A DNA stretch of 64,000 nt, taken from contig NZ_BDBY01000121.1 of NCBI RefSeq assembly GCF_001613225.1, forward strand, positions 50,226-114,225, written 5' to 3'. The notes under the pieces are model-generated. The model made no database searches. It was not told the DNA's origin and saw nothing but the letters and a program-made list of their open reading frames with translations. Positions 35,384 to 43,828 of the stretch are shown here, one piece after another. Every line of letters begins with the position of its first letter. Position 1 is the first letter of the stretch. A program made the translations under genes and the position numbers. This DNA is from Nocardia pseudovaccinii NBRC 100343 (GTDB taxonomy: Bacteria > Actinomycetota > Actinomycetes > Mycobacteriales > Mycobacteriaceae).

Positions 35384-36243
35384 ACCGCAATCTTTTCCAG
35401 CTTCAGAGCGCCGTCGACACGCTGGGTGGTTGGCTAACCGACGCCGACAGGGTGCTGGTCACCGCCGGCGCGGGACTCACCGCCGCAGCCGGATACGACT
35501 ACGGCGACGCTGACCGATTTCGCGAGCTCTTTCCGGCGCTGTTTCGAATGGGTCTGCGATCACGCTATACCGTCGGTGTACGACTGCCCCCGGCACTGCG
35601 GTGGGGTTATTGGGCCGTACACATCAACGATATTCGATTCGCCCCTGCCCCGAATCCGCTCTACCAGCGGCTGCGTGTATTGATCGGTGACAAGGACCAC
35701 TGGGCGGTGACGTCGAATGTGGACGCCCTGTTCGCACGCAATGGGTTTGCTGCCGATCGGATCCTCACGCGGCAGGGCGATTACGGCCGCTACCAGTGCA
35801 GTGTGCCCTGCACGTCGGCGACCTGGGACAGCAAGGCCCTGGTCGACAGACTCCTCACCGCATACGACCCGGCCACCGGCACCGTCGATCCGACCGCCGT
35901 GCCGCTATGCCCGAATTGCGCTTCGGAGGTTGAGATAAATGTCCGCGTCGGCCCCCAATTCGTGGACGCCCCATACGTTTCCGCTCGCCGCCGCCTCAGC
36001 AGATGGCTTCACACAGCGCCCGCCGACACGAAGCTGTTGATCATGGAATTCGGCGCTGGGTTCAATACTCCCGGGGTTATCCGCTGGCCCGGCGAACAGC
36101 TCGCCCGCGACTTCCCATACTCACGCTTCGCCCGAATCAATCCCAGCGACGCGGAAACTCCAGCCGAACTCGCTGGGCGGGCACTGCCGGTGCGCGCCGG
36201 CGCAGCCGAATTGCTTGAAGCACTCACAATCTTTGACCGGTGA
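35380..36243 (+). CDS. Class M sirtuin (SirTM-type protein ADP-ribosyltransferase)
   Basis: A 287-residue SIR2-fold protein of the macrodomain-linked class, which uses NAD to ADP-ribosylate proteins rather than deacetylate them. Motifs: VTAGAGLTAAAGYDYGD, AVTSNVDALFARNGF, RQGDYGRYQCS and the zinc cysteines of QCSVPC and PLCPNC. The catalytic His of ordinary sirtuins is replaced by Gln in RQGDYG, as in known SirTMs. The probable start is TTG at 35380, which overlaps the macrodomain stop as TTGA; no in-frame ATG starts the fold. No lipoate ligase or GcvH-like gene, the partners in Staphylococcus and Streptococcus, lies nearby. Confidence 0.92.
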   Translation: MNRNLFQLQSAVDTLGGWLTDADRVLVTAGAGLTAAAGYDYGDADRFRELFPALFRMGLRSRYTVGVRLPPALRWGYWAVHINDIRFAPAPNPLYQRLRVLIGDKDHWAVTSNVDALFARNGFAADRILTRQGDYGRYQCSVPCTSATWDSKALVDRLLTAYDPATGTVDPTAVPLCPNCASEVEINVRVGPQFVDAPYVSARRRLSRWLHTAPADTKLLIMEFGAGFNTPGVIRWPGEQLARDFPYSRFARINPSDAETPAELAGRALPVRAGAAELLEALTIFDR

Positions 36244-36318
36244 TACGCGGCGGGGCGGGTCTGCTGAAGTGGCCCGCTTCGACAGTCGGCACAACTCGCT
36301 GCCGACACCCGGCTCTAA

Positions 36319-36582
36319 TCAATCCCACAACCGGCCACAGGGCAATACAGGCAGGTCAGGACTCACTTCAGAATCCAGCAGCACCTGCAATTCAGACGGC
36401 GACCCACGCACGGCCGCCTCGAAGTTTCGTCCTCGAGTCAAGGTCGCCCGGAACTCCAGTAACAGCCCGTTGGCCAGCAGCCGAACCCGACATTGTTCGG
36501 CACCGAGTCGGCGTTCCCGACCTCGCATGACGTCTCCGTCTTCACGGGCGAATATGTGCGCCGCTTCGCTTTCTGAGGCCAT
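36319..36582 (-). CDS. Hypothetical small protein
   Basis: An 87-codon frame with ATG after GGAAG at 7 nt. Further upstream lies a TATACT -10-like box (complement of 36634-36640). The product is mixed alpha/beta in appearance, with AEQCRVRLLANGLLLEFRAT and NFEAAVRGSPSELQVLLD, which looks like real protein rather than random high-GC translation. It has no signal peptide or membrane segment. No family recognised. It is convergent with the sirtuin gene. The opposite strand is also open over most of the stretch, so the call is moderate. Confidence 0.5.
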   Translation of the reverse strand: MASESEAAHIFAREDGDVMRGRERRLGAEQCRVRLLANGLLLEFRATLTRGRNFEAAVRGSPSELQVLLDSEVSPDLPVLPCGRLWD

Positions 36583-37286
36583 ACAGCATCTTCCGATCGG
36601 TACTTGCGTCTATCTTAGAGGTAGACGACTAAGTATACCAAGTTGCACTAGATGGGGAGTGAGTTCCCGGCTTATGCGGGCGGTTTTGTCTAGCGATGCC
36701 CAAGGCGACCACCTCCTGCCGACAGGAGTCGGCGCCAGCTGTGAGAGCAGCTTGCCGACAGCCCGGAGCGTTACGAAGTTGGATCAGCTGCCGCGAGCCG
36801 GGATCAAACCCAGACCGTGTCTCGCATCGAGGCATCGACCGATGAGCGAGTAGGTTCACCGCTGTGGTGTATGTGCCGACAAGCGGTTCTGCGTGGCAGA
36901 TGTTGCGACCGTCGTTCGGGGTAACGGTTCCGACGGCACATCGAAGATTCACCGCGTGGACCGAGGCAGCACACCGTCGAGGCTGGCGACATTAGAGTAG
37001 TTGTTGCGTTCCGGCGCCCTCGCCCGGCACAGCCCTAGCGGTAGCAGCGACATAGGCGCCGGCCCTCCCATCTCCGCCGGGGCCATGTGCCGACGCGCGC
37101 GGCCAGGCCCGCCGAGGTGCGATCACAATTACTCCCTCAACTATAACTATGTGCACCTAGGCGTCTTATTGACTTAGGTCAGCTCTCCGAATACATTGAG
37201 CAGACCTTCAATTCGTGACACACATCACGTAGGTAGCGCCGCCGGGTCGGCCCCACACGTTTCCGACCCGAGAAGAGGAATCCCCA
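36583..37286. other. Intergenic, promoter-like patches only
   Basis: Contains the likely promoter of the 36582 gene (TATACT near 36636) and, at 37139-37165, the AT-rich patch AACTATAACTATGTGCACC before the lipoprotein-like relic. Other open frames give no recognisable protein. Confidence 0.4.
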
Positions 37287-37515
37287 ATGACCATCCAGCT
37301 CAAGGACTCCCGGCGACGCGGGCGGAAGCTAATCAGGCGTCTCAGCTTGCTCGCCCTCGTGGACACTACGATTCCGGCGGCATCCTGTAGTAGCGACAGC
37401 TCCAGCTGCTCGGGATGGGCAGCGCTTCCGCGCCCTTCCCCAAAACCCTTGCCACCGGCACCACGATCAACATCCACGTGATTCACGCGGAAGGTCCGGC
37501 AAACTTCCCGGTGTG
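37287..37515 (+). pseudogene. Lipoprotein-like relic
   Basis: An ATG with GAAGAGGAA upstream opens MTIQLKDSRRRGRKLIRRLS, a hydrophobic stretch LLALVDTTIPA and AASCSSDSSS, which resembles a lipoprotein signal with lipobox Cys. A charged Asp inside the hydrophobic core and an early frame change weaken it. After a one-base shift the sense-like reading PFPKTLATGTTINIHVIH ends at TGA 37515. It looks like the decayed 5' end of an exported lipoprotein gene. Family not recognised. Confidence 0.35.
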
Positions 37516-38039
37516 ACACCCGGAAAGCCGCTGGGTGCCGGAAGGTACGCCGACGTCAGCCCTCGCGGGCATCGCTGGCCATCTAAGCGTCAGCGCACTG
37601 TGAGTCCAGGAATGCTAATGCGCGAGCACTCTCGGCCTGGCCTGGTGATGACGTTGGGCTGTTCCGGCGACGTCAATTTCAGCATCGGCGGGCTACAAAT
37701 TCTGAACCCGTTTCCGGCATGCCAAATTGGGGCGGCGTCGGGTGGCGGTAGTCCGCAGCGGCGACGATTGCGACCGAGGCGGACGTCGGAGCCCTACTTT
37801 TACAGATCTTTTCGGCTTACCACCGGTCGGGAAGCCTGCCGCCTCGATCGGCGTCATCCTGTTCGTACGGCACCCGGCCCAGCACCGTGCGCTGCTCACA
37901 CCTGAAGCTGCCCACACCGTCGTAACCTCGCCGCACGGTCGAGGACGTATTGCGCGCAAGAACTGATCGTCGCCGTGGCGGAGTTCGGGAATTGCTTCAA
38001 AGAACACATATTTCGATCCGCATCAGAAAGTAGAGAACT
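37516..38039. other. Intergenic, no gene recognised
   Basis: About 520 bases before the exported-protein pair. Frames such as the one with LVMTLGCSGDVNFSIGG are open but have no support from a start site or family. The promoter for 38040 should be in its last 100 bases. Confidence 0.35.
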
Positions 38040-38576
38040 ATGCGTCATTTCACCCGTTTGGCTGCTCTCGCAACCCTTGCCGCGACCGTGACCGTGGTAG
38101 CCGCACAACCCGCTATCGCGGGTGCAGAACAGCTGGGCGCTGGCGCGGTAACAGAACAGCAGAATGGAGTTCCGCCGGCAGTCGGTAACGATTCCAACAG
38201 TCCATCGGATCCGGCCCGAACGCCGGTCGACCCGGGAGCCGAATACTTACAGGCCTTCGACGCCATCGCAGGGGCTTGGGCGGGTACCTCCATCGTCGGT
38301 CAGGTTGTCGGAACGGCCTCCGGTATTGCGGTGGGGTGCCCGTTGGGAGCGGTGACCGGCGGTACGTTGACCCTGCCCACACTTGTGCTGACTCCGGTCG
38401 GAGTCGTGGGCGGCTGTGTCGTCGGCGCGGCAGCTCTGGGCTTTCTCGGCGGAGTGGTCGGCGGAATTGTCAGCGGCGGTCCGAGTTTGGCCAACGCAAT
38501 CGGCGAGCAATATAGCTCGCTGCGCTCTAAAGGCCTTGTTTCGCAGCAGATTCCATCTGATGACTCGGCGCAATAA
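38040..38576 (+). CDS. Exported protein with glycine-rich hydrophobic hairpin
   Basis: A 178-residue protein. A Sec signal peptide (about 1-27) ends near AQPAIAGA. A polar Pro/Asn/Ser-rich linker follows, then a glycine-rich hydrophobic region (about 85-155): VVGTASGIAVGCPLGAVTGG, and VGVVGGCVVGAAALGFLGG. Two Cys (GCP and GGC) could form a disulfide. This type is frequent in Nocardia, where it is uncharacterised; the two hydrophobic segments look like a membrane or envelope hairpin. It is followed after 42 bases by a paralogue and is probably co-transcribed. Confidence 0.78.
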   Translation: MRHFTRLAALATLAATVTVVAAQPAIAGAEQLGAGAVTEQQNGVPPAVGNDSNSPSDPARTPVDPGAEYLQAFDAIAGAWAGTSIVGQVVGTASGIAVGCPLGAVTGGTLTLPTLVLTPVGVVGGCVVGAAALGFLGGVVGGIVSGGPSLANAIGEQYSSLRSKGLVSQQIPSDDSAQ

Positions 38577-38618
38577 GCCGATGTTTGCACACGAAACCCA
38601 CAGAATGAGAGAAAGACG

Positions 38619-39344
38619 ATGAAACTCACCACACAGGGCGCCGCCGTGACCGCGCTCGTCGCCGCAGCCGTCGCAGCCGCTACGGGTGCAGCCCAAGCCG
38701 ACTCATCTGCTATTGCGTCGCAATCGGATTGGACCAGCACGGAGCTCGCGCCTGGTATCCGCTACACGGACAGCACGGCGACCGGTGTTGCGGCCATACG
38801 CACACCGGTCGGGTCCGTCGCACTGCGGGCCGGGCAGTTCGATATTCGTGACACCGTGGGGAACACCGTGCTGGGAACCCCCATCGATCTGCCTGAGGCC
38901 ACTGCCGCCAATACCGCGGCCACGAACGGAAGTCCAGTATCGGCTGCAACAGGCGAGGAGATGGAACCTGTTGCAGCACAACCGCAGCCGGTAGCAGGCG
39001 ATCTGATTTCGGATCTCAACCAAGCCGTGGCCGTGGCCGCACCTCATATGGGATTGGCGATGGCGGTCGGCGCGGTGGGCGGATCGATCGTTGGTGCGGC
39101 TCTCGGCTGCCCCTTCGGCATCGCTACCGGGGGCACCCTCATGTCATTGGCCACTGTCGGGACCATGACTGTTCCAGCCATAGCGGCGTCCTGCCTGGTT
39201 GGCGCGGTAGCGGTTGGCGGTTTGGGCGCAAGCCTGGGTGGTGTCGCCGTAGCCATTCCGGTCGGAATCGCCGCCGGTACACAGAAATTCAATCAACTTC
39301 AGGCACAGAGAGCACAGCCTGGGCCCGAACCGCACGTCCAGTGA
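38619..39344 (+). CDS. Exported protein, paralogue of the preceding gene
   Basis: A 241-residue protein with a signal peptide (about 1-27, cleavage near GAAQADSS). A polar domain of about 100 residues holds GIRYTDSTATGVAAIRTPVG. The C-terminal glycine-rich region (about 145-225) parallels the neighbour: VGGSIVGAALGCPFGIATGG and AASCLVGAVAVGGLGASLGG. The GCPxGxxTGGTL block and the second Cys are conserved between the two, so they arose by duplication. GAGAGAAAGACG precedes the ATG. Function unknown; an envelope role is inferred. Confidence 0.78.
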   Translation: MKLTTQGAAVTALVAAAVAAATGAAQADSSAIASQSDWTSTELAPGIRYTDSTATGVAAIRTPVGSVALRAGQFDIRDTVGNTVLGTPIDLPEATAANTAATNGSPVSAATGEEMEPVAAQPQPVAGDLISDLNQAVAVAAPHMGLAMAVGAVGGSIVGAALGCPFGIATGGTLMSLATVGTMTVPAIAASCLVGAVAVGGLGASLGGVAVAIPVGIAAGTQKFNQLQAQRAQPGPEPHVQ

Positions 39345-39372
39345 CGTACGCGCAAGTCTCGTCCCCCAATAG

Positions 39373-39447
39373 ATGACAGGGCTACCAATGCTCGACCACT
39401 TCGGAAAATGTCCCGACTGCGGATGCCCGGCAGAGGCCTCTCAGTAA
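39373..39447 (+). CDS. Possible 24-codon zinc-ribbon-like peptide or relic
   Basis: ATG at 39373 opens MTGLPMLDHFGKCPDCGCPA, ending EASQ and TAA. The CPDCGCP knuckle resembles the start of small actinobacterial zinc-ribbon proteins that normally run to 60-70 residues, so this may be a truncated copy. A second open frame of 61 codons starts right after the stop (TAAATG). No ribosome site is clear. Confidence 0.25.
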   Translation: MTGLPMLDHFGKCPDCGCPAEASQ

Positions 39448-39852
39448 ATGACTCGAGCCCGGGAGATATTCAATCTCATTGCGGGACATTTCAATTCGGC
39501 GGCGATCATCCTGTGTCGGAGGCTGCGCATCTCACGATACTTCCCGCTTGAAAGGGGCGGTGCCGCCACGCAATCTTCCTTCGTCACCAACGGGGCGACC
39601 GCTGCCTCGTCGACAGCGATGACTGCGAATTAGCCGACCCGTGGTCCTCACTTTGGCTACGAGTGTTCACCCCGCCCGCCGTCGAGCAACGCCCTCTTCG
39701 GCGGGGCCGACCCGTGCACTCGATCTACTGGGCAGTTCATCGGACCACACCGCGAAGCACGAGAGTAGTTGCAGCAGAAGATATTTCGTCCAGCGCGGGT
39801 TGCGCTGGACGGATTTCTCTCCGGAGAGATCACCTTCCGCCGACAATGACCA
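39448..39852. other. Intergenic, decayed DNA
   Basis: Holds a 61-codon open frame (39448-39633) with no recognisable relatives and otherwise no coding signal. It lies between the exported proteins and a crotonase relic and looks like degenerating sequence. Confidence 0.35.
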
Positions 39853-39968
39853 CTACGACTCGACCAGATCGACCAATCCCCAACGTAATGCGGTCTCGAC
39901 GTCGATCCGTTCCCGGTGAGCATCATCCATGCCGCCGTTCGGTGCGGCAGGTCGCCAGGCTCTGGCAG
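39853..39968 (-). pseudogene. Crotonase (enoyl-CoA hydratase) relic
   Basis: On the minus strand one frame reads LPHRTAAWMMLTG and, after a single-base shift, ERIDVETALRWGLVDLVES then stop. This is the well-known crotonase stretch in which (M)LTGERIDAxTALxWGLVDxVV follows the active-site region. Nothing recognisable of the rest of the gene remains upstream (39970-40250). Confidence 0.62.
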
Positions 39969-40258
39969 ACCGACCCACACAGCGACTGACATCCTCGAAC
40001 TACCCGCCTAAGTCGTCTTCTCCGGCCTGCTCGACCGTCACCCGGCCTCCGGTCTGGTCGGCGCACAGCGGGGCGCTGCGCGGCAGACTCGTTGCGCACC
40101 ATCCTCCGACCGTGGTGGCCTTGGGCAACGAAACGGCGCACCAAGGCTGTATCCGCGAGCGCCGAAAACTAGCATTCGGATGAGACCATCTCCGTTTCAG
40201 TCGGATTGCGTACCCCACTTGCCGCCGGGGCGACCGACGGCTACGGTTATAGAACTAG

Positions 40259-40278
40259 TGTAACCTAGTTAACTTACA
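40259..40278. promoter_or_regulatory. Palindromic promoter element before CoA-transferase
   Basis: TGTAACCTAGTTAACTTACA has TGTAA/TTACA outer arms and contains ACCTAGTTAAC at 40263-40273, the same 11 bases as the complement of the site at 5571-5581. It lies about 85 bases upstream of the GTG at 40364. Confidence 0.6.
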
Positions 40279-40363
40279 TGTTGGCGATTCCAAATCGGCA
40301 CGTGACAACCTGCATCTGCAGTGATGTATTTCGTATGCTGTCGCCGCGTCTCCAGGAGTTCAC

Positions 40364-41881
40364 GTGACCGATCCGCTGACCACCCGGCTCACGACGGCCA
40401 TTGCTACCCCGGCGTCGAACGATGGGTTCGATCCGCTCGGGGAACTCGCCGATGTGCTCGACCCACTCGGGATGTCTGCCAGCGACGCCGGCGGTTCCGT
40501 GACGTTCCACGGCGCCGACCCGATCGTCCCGAGTACGCTGCGCCTCGGTGGCGCGGCCGCCATCGCACTAGCGGCCAAATCGGTGGCAGTCGCAAAGTTG
40601 TGGCGTCTACGGGGCGGAGACGAGCAGGACATCACCATAGATCTGCGGTCCGCACCGCGGCGGCTCTGCCCGATGTACGAAAAGAAGTGGGAACTGCTCA
40701 GCGGCTATGCCCCTGGCATGAACGCGATCGCAGGCAACGGCCTGACGCTCACCTTCCACCGGACCGCCGACGACCGATGGGTGATGCCGGTCAATCTCTA
40801 TCCCAAATTGAACGTCGCGGCGCAACGATTACTCGGCACTCCAGACGACCGGTCAGCGGTAGCCGCGGCCATCGCCAAGTGGAACGCAAGGCAACTCGAG
40901 GTCGCCGCGGAAGAGGCCGGCGTGGTGATCCCCATGGTCCGCAGTACCACCGAGTTTCTCGAAGAAGCCCAGTACCGCGACGTACTGGCGGTGACGCCGC
41001 TGATCGAGATCACCAAGATCGGCGACAGCTCCCCTGAGTCGTTGTCCACGGGAGTTTCCGATCCACTATTGGGAATTCGCGCACTGGGTATGGGGCACGT
41101 CATCGCCGGCGCCGGGGCGGGGCGGGCGCTGGCGCTGCACGGCGCGGACGTCCTGAATCTGTGGCGCCCCAACGAAATCGAGCACGATGCGACCTATTGC
41201 ACAGCCAACGTCGGCATGCGCTCGTCGACCGTCGACCCCTATTCCGCGGACGGCGCCGCACGGATCCGGTCACTTCTCGTTGACGCCGACGTGTTCTTCG
41301 CGAACCGGCGTCCCGGCTACCTTGAGAAGATCGGGCTGTCCGCGGCCGAATGCGCGCAGCTGCGGCCCGGCATCGTGCACGCGACGGTGTCACTGCATGG
41401 AGACAGCGGACCGTGGGCACAACGTATCGGGTTCGACCAGGTCGCTGGCGCTGTCAGCGGGATGATGGAACTCGAAGGAACCGAAGGCAGACCCGCGTTA
41501 CCGCCGATCGGAGTGGTCAACGACTACATCGTGGCGTGGCTGCTGGCAGCGGGCGTGACCGAGGCGTTGATGCGCCGCGCCCGGCACGGCGGAAGCTATA
41601 GCGTCCACGTGTCGCTGACCCGAGTCGCCCTCTGGGTCCTCGGTCTCGGAATCTTCGACCATGACTACGCCCAGCACACAGCGGGCACCGGCACACTACA
41701 CGCATACCTGCCGCCGAAAACCTTCACAGCGGACACCCCGTTGGGGCCGTATCAGGGCGTCACCGACCAAGTGGAGATGTCGCGAACGCCCGGCCACTAC
41801 AGGACAGTCCTGGTCCCCCGCGGATCGAGCCGACCCGAATGGCTACCACGTAATCTCACGAGCCGAAAGCCGTTGACATGA
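40364..41881 (+). CDS. CaiB/BaiF-family CoA-transferase
   Basis: A 505-residue class III CoA-transferase-like protein, longer than the usual 400. The first about 210 residues are poorly conserved. The recognisable domain includes LGIRALGMGHVIAGAGAGRA, VLNLWRPNEIEHDATYC, FFANRRPGYLEKIGLSAAEC and FDQVAGAVSGMMELEGTEG. Near the place of the catalytic Asp it has YSVHVSLTRVALW, so the Asp seems absent; the assignment as an active transferase is uncertain. GTG start with AGGAG upstream. It overlaps the AtuA-like gene by four bases (ATGA), implying a joint function. Confidence 0.82.
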   Translation: MTDPLTTRLTTAIATPASNDGFDPLGELADVLDPLGMSASDAGGSVTFHGADPIVPSTLRLGGAAAIALAAKSVAVAKLWRLRGGDEQDITIDLRSAPRRLCPMYEKKWELLSGYAPGMNAIAGNGLTLTFHRTADDRWVMPVNLYPKLNVAAQRLLGTPDDRSAVAAAIAKWNARQLEVAAEEAGVVIPMVRSTTEFLEEAQYRDVLAVTPLIEITKIGDSSPESLSTGVSDPLLGIRALGMGHVIAGAGAGRALALHGADVLNLWRPNEIEHDATYCTANVGMRSSTVDPYSADGAARIRSLLVDADVFFANRRPGYLEKIGLSAAECAQLRPGIVHATVSLHGDSGPWAQRIGFDQVAGAVSGMMELEGTEGRPALPPIGVVNDYIVAWLLAAGVTEALMRRARHGGSYSVHVSLTRVALWVLGLGIFDHDYAQHTAGTGTLHAYLPPKTFTADTPLGPYQGVTDQVEMSRTPGHYRTVLVPRGSSRPEWLPRNLTSRKPLT

Positions 41882-43635
41882 GCGAAAAGTCCGTACGGAT
41901 AGCGAACTTCTCCGGTTACCTTGGCGACCGCTTCACCGCCTTGGATGAAGCACTGGCCGGTGATCCGGTCGACGTCCTCGTCGGCGACTATCTGGCCGAG
42001 ATCACGATGGCCGCAGTCTCCGCCGGATTCACCTCGGACCCGAAGGCCCTCGGCGACTTCTTCGCCAAGTACTTTCTCGACCAGATCCGCCCGCACCTGC
42101 GTACCATCGAGGAACGTGGCATCAGAGTGGTCGTCAACGCGGGTGCGTTCAATCCTGCCGGATTGGCGGAGGCGGTGCGCGCCGAAATCGACACTGCCGG
42201 AGCACATCTCACCGTCGCGCATATCGATGGTGACGATCTGCTCGACTCTCTGGACGAACTTCGCGATACCGGACACCTGTTCGGCCACCTCGATACCGGT
42301 GAACCATTCACTGGGCAAGCGGAAACTCCGTTGGCGGCCAACGCCTATCTCGGCGGCTGGGGCATCACCACCGCTCTCGCGGCCGGCGCCGATATCGTGA
42401 TCTGCGGCCGGGTCACTGACGCTTCCCTCGTCCTCGGACCGGCAGCTTGGTGGCATGGATGGGACCTCGACTCGTGGAACGAGCTCGCAGGTGCGGTGGT
42501 GGCCGGTCACGTCATCGAGTGCGGAGCGCAGGCCGTCGGCGGAAATTTCGCGGGATTCACCTCCCTACCGCGATTTCTCACGCCCGGTTTCCCCATCGCC
42601 GAAATCGCCGGTGATGGAAGCAGTGTCATTACCAAGCACAGCACCGACGAAGGAACGGTCACCGTCGACACCGTCACCGCACAACTCGTCTACGAGATCC
42701 AGGGCCCCCGCTACCTGAATCCCGATGTCACCGTGCACCTCGACACAGTCCAACTCGAACAACTCGGACAAAACCGGGTGCGCGTACATTCTGTCGTCGG
42801 CTCTCCCCCGCCACCAACCACCAAGGTGTCGATCTTCACGCCGGGCGGGTACCGCATCGCGATCAACACCTACCTGACTGGTCTTGACATCGACGCCAAG
42901 TTCGATCTGTTGGTCGCCCAGCTCGAGGACCTGGCTGAAGATACTGAACTCGACGACCTCGCGGTATCGCGTCTGGGCCAGACCGTCAGCGATCCGCAGA
43001 ATCAGGACGCCGCGACCGTCTGTGTCCGGATCGCCGCCACCGCCGCGATCCGTGAGCCGCTGTTCCACCTCCAGCGGTCGTTCAATGCCCTCGGCCTCAG
43101 CAGCTTTCCTGGATATATGGGCGGAGACTCCAGCGGGCCGAAACCGATTATCGAGTACTGGCCGGGCCTGCTCCCCCAATGGGCAATACACCACAGGGTC
43201 GTATTCGCCAACGGTGACCAGAAGACAATCGCACCTCCCGCAAAGACTCAACAGTTCACGGGCCAGCCAGTCCACGCGGAACCCGGCATCTACGAGCCAG
43301 GACTGACCGAGCAAGCACCACTGGGGCGCATCGCCTTCGCGCGCAGTGGCGACAAGGGCGGAAACAGTAACGTCGGGATCTGGACGAACGATCCCCGGGC
43401 GTGGCCATGGTTGCGGGCGCTGCTGTCCACCGAACGTCTGACGGAATTTCTGCCAGAGGCCGCCAACGCCGGCGCCCTTCGTCACGAGTTCCCGCATCTG
43501 CGCGCTGTACATTTCGTGCTCCCCGGACTACTGGGCCGCGGCGGTTCGAGTAACCTCCGGCTTGACAGCATCGGAAAAGCTGTCAGCGAGTACATACGCG
43601 CGCGCGTAGTCAACATTCCCGTCGAACTACTCTGA
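41878..43635 (+). CDS. AtuA-like protein (DUF1446, acyclic terpene utilisation family)
   Basis: A 585-residue protein. The main DUF1446 domain (about 5-450) shows RIANFSGYLGDRFTALDEAL, VDVLVGDYLAEITMA, GGWGITTALAAGADIVICGR and CGAQAVGGNFAGFTSLP. A C-terminal AtuA-like ferredoxin-fold domain (about 480-580) shows PLGRIAFARSGDKGGNSNVG. AtuA is needed for citronellol/geranyl-CoA breakdown in Pseudomonas; its reaction has not been settled. Here the gene is coupled to a CoA-transferase-like gene, not to geranyl-CoA carboxylase, so terpene use is possible but unproven. Confidence 0.9.
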   Translation: MSEKSVRIANFSGYLGDRFTALDEALAGDPVDVLVGDYLAEITMAAVSAGFTSDPKALGDFFAKYFLDQIRPHLRTIEERGIRVVVNAGAFNPAGLAEAVRAEIDTAGAHLTVAHIDGDDLLDSLDELRDTGHLFGHLDTGEPFTGQAETPLAANAYLGGWGITTALAAGADIVICGRVTDASLVLGPAAWWHGWDLDSWNELAGAVVAGHVIECGAQAVGGNFAGFTSLPRFLTPGFPIAEIAGDGSSVITKHSTDEGTVTVDTVTAQLVYEIQGPRYLNPDVTVHLDTVQLEQLGQNRVRVHSVVGSPPPPTTKVSIFTPGGYRIAINTYLTGLDIDAKFDLLVAQLEDLAEDTELDDLAVSRLGQTVSDPQNQDAATVCVRIAATAAIREPLFHLQRSFNALGLSSFPGYMGGDSSGPKPIIEYWPGLLPQWAIHHRVVFANGDQKTIAPPAKTQQFTGQPVHAEPGIYEPGLTEQAPLGRIAFARSGDKGGNSNVGIWTNDPRAWPWLRALLSTERLTEFLPEAANAGALRHEFPHLRAVHFVLPGLLGRGGSSNLRLDSIGKAVSEYIRARVVNIPVELL

Positions 43636-43828
43636 ACATCACTGAACCCTACCGAAGTCAACGCCGCAGAGCACCGAACGTTTATGTGAGGACAGCGTCG
43701 AAATTCGCCGAGGCGACAGCACAGCGGCCATGATATCTTACTAAGTGTACCTCGTAGCTCCGGCAGTTCGGTCGACGTGGCGAGATCGCGCCCGAACTCC
43801 GATGCGAAGATTCGAAGGAGGCATCGAC

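Noticed and set aside
36215..36853. Long plus-strand open frame of 212 codons
   Set aside because: Composition is Arg/Ser/Pro-rich shadow coding, there is no ribosome site, and the opposite strand holds a more protein-like frame with promoter and ribosome site.
43745..43828. Earlier start for the DUF2889 gene
   Set aside because: The upstream codons cross an AT-rich promoter patch (TTACTAAGTGTACC) and lack a ribosome site, while GTG 43829 has AAGGAGG at ideal spacing.
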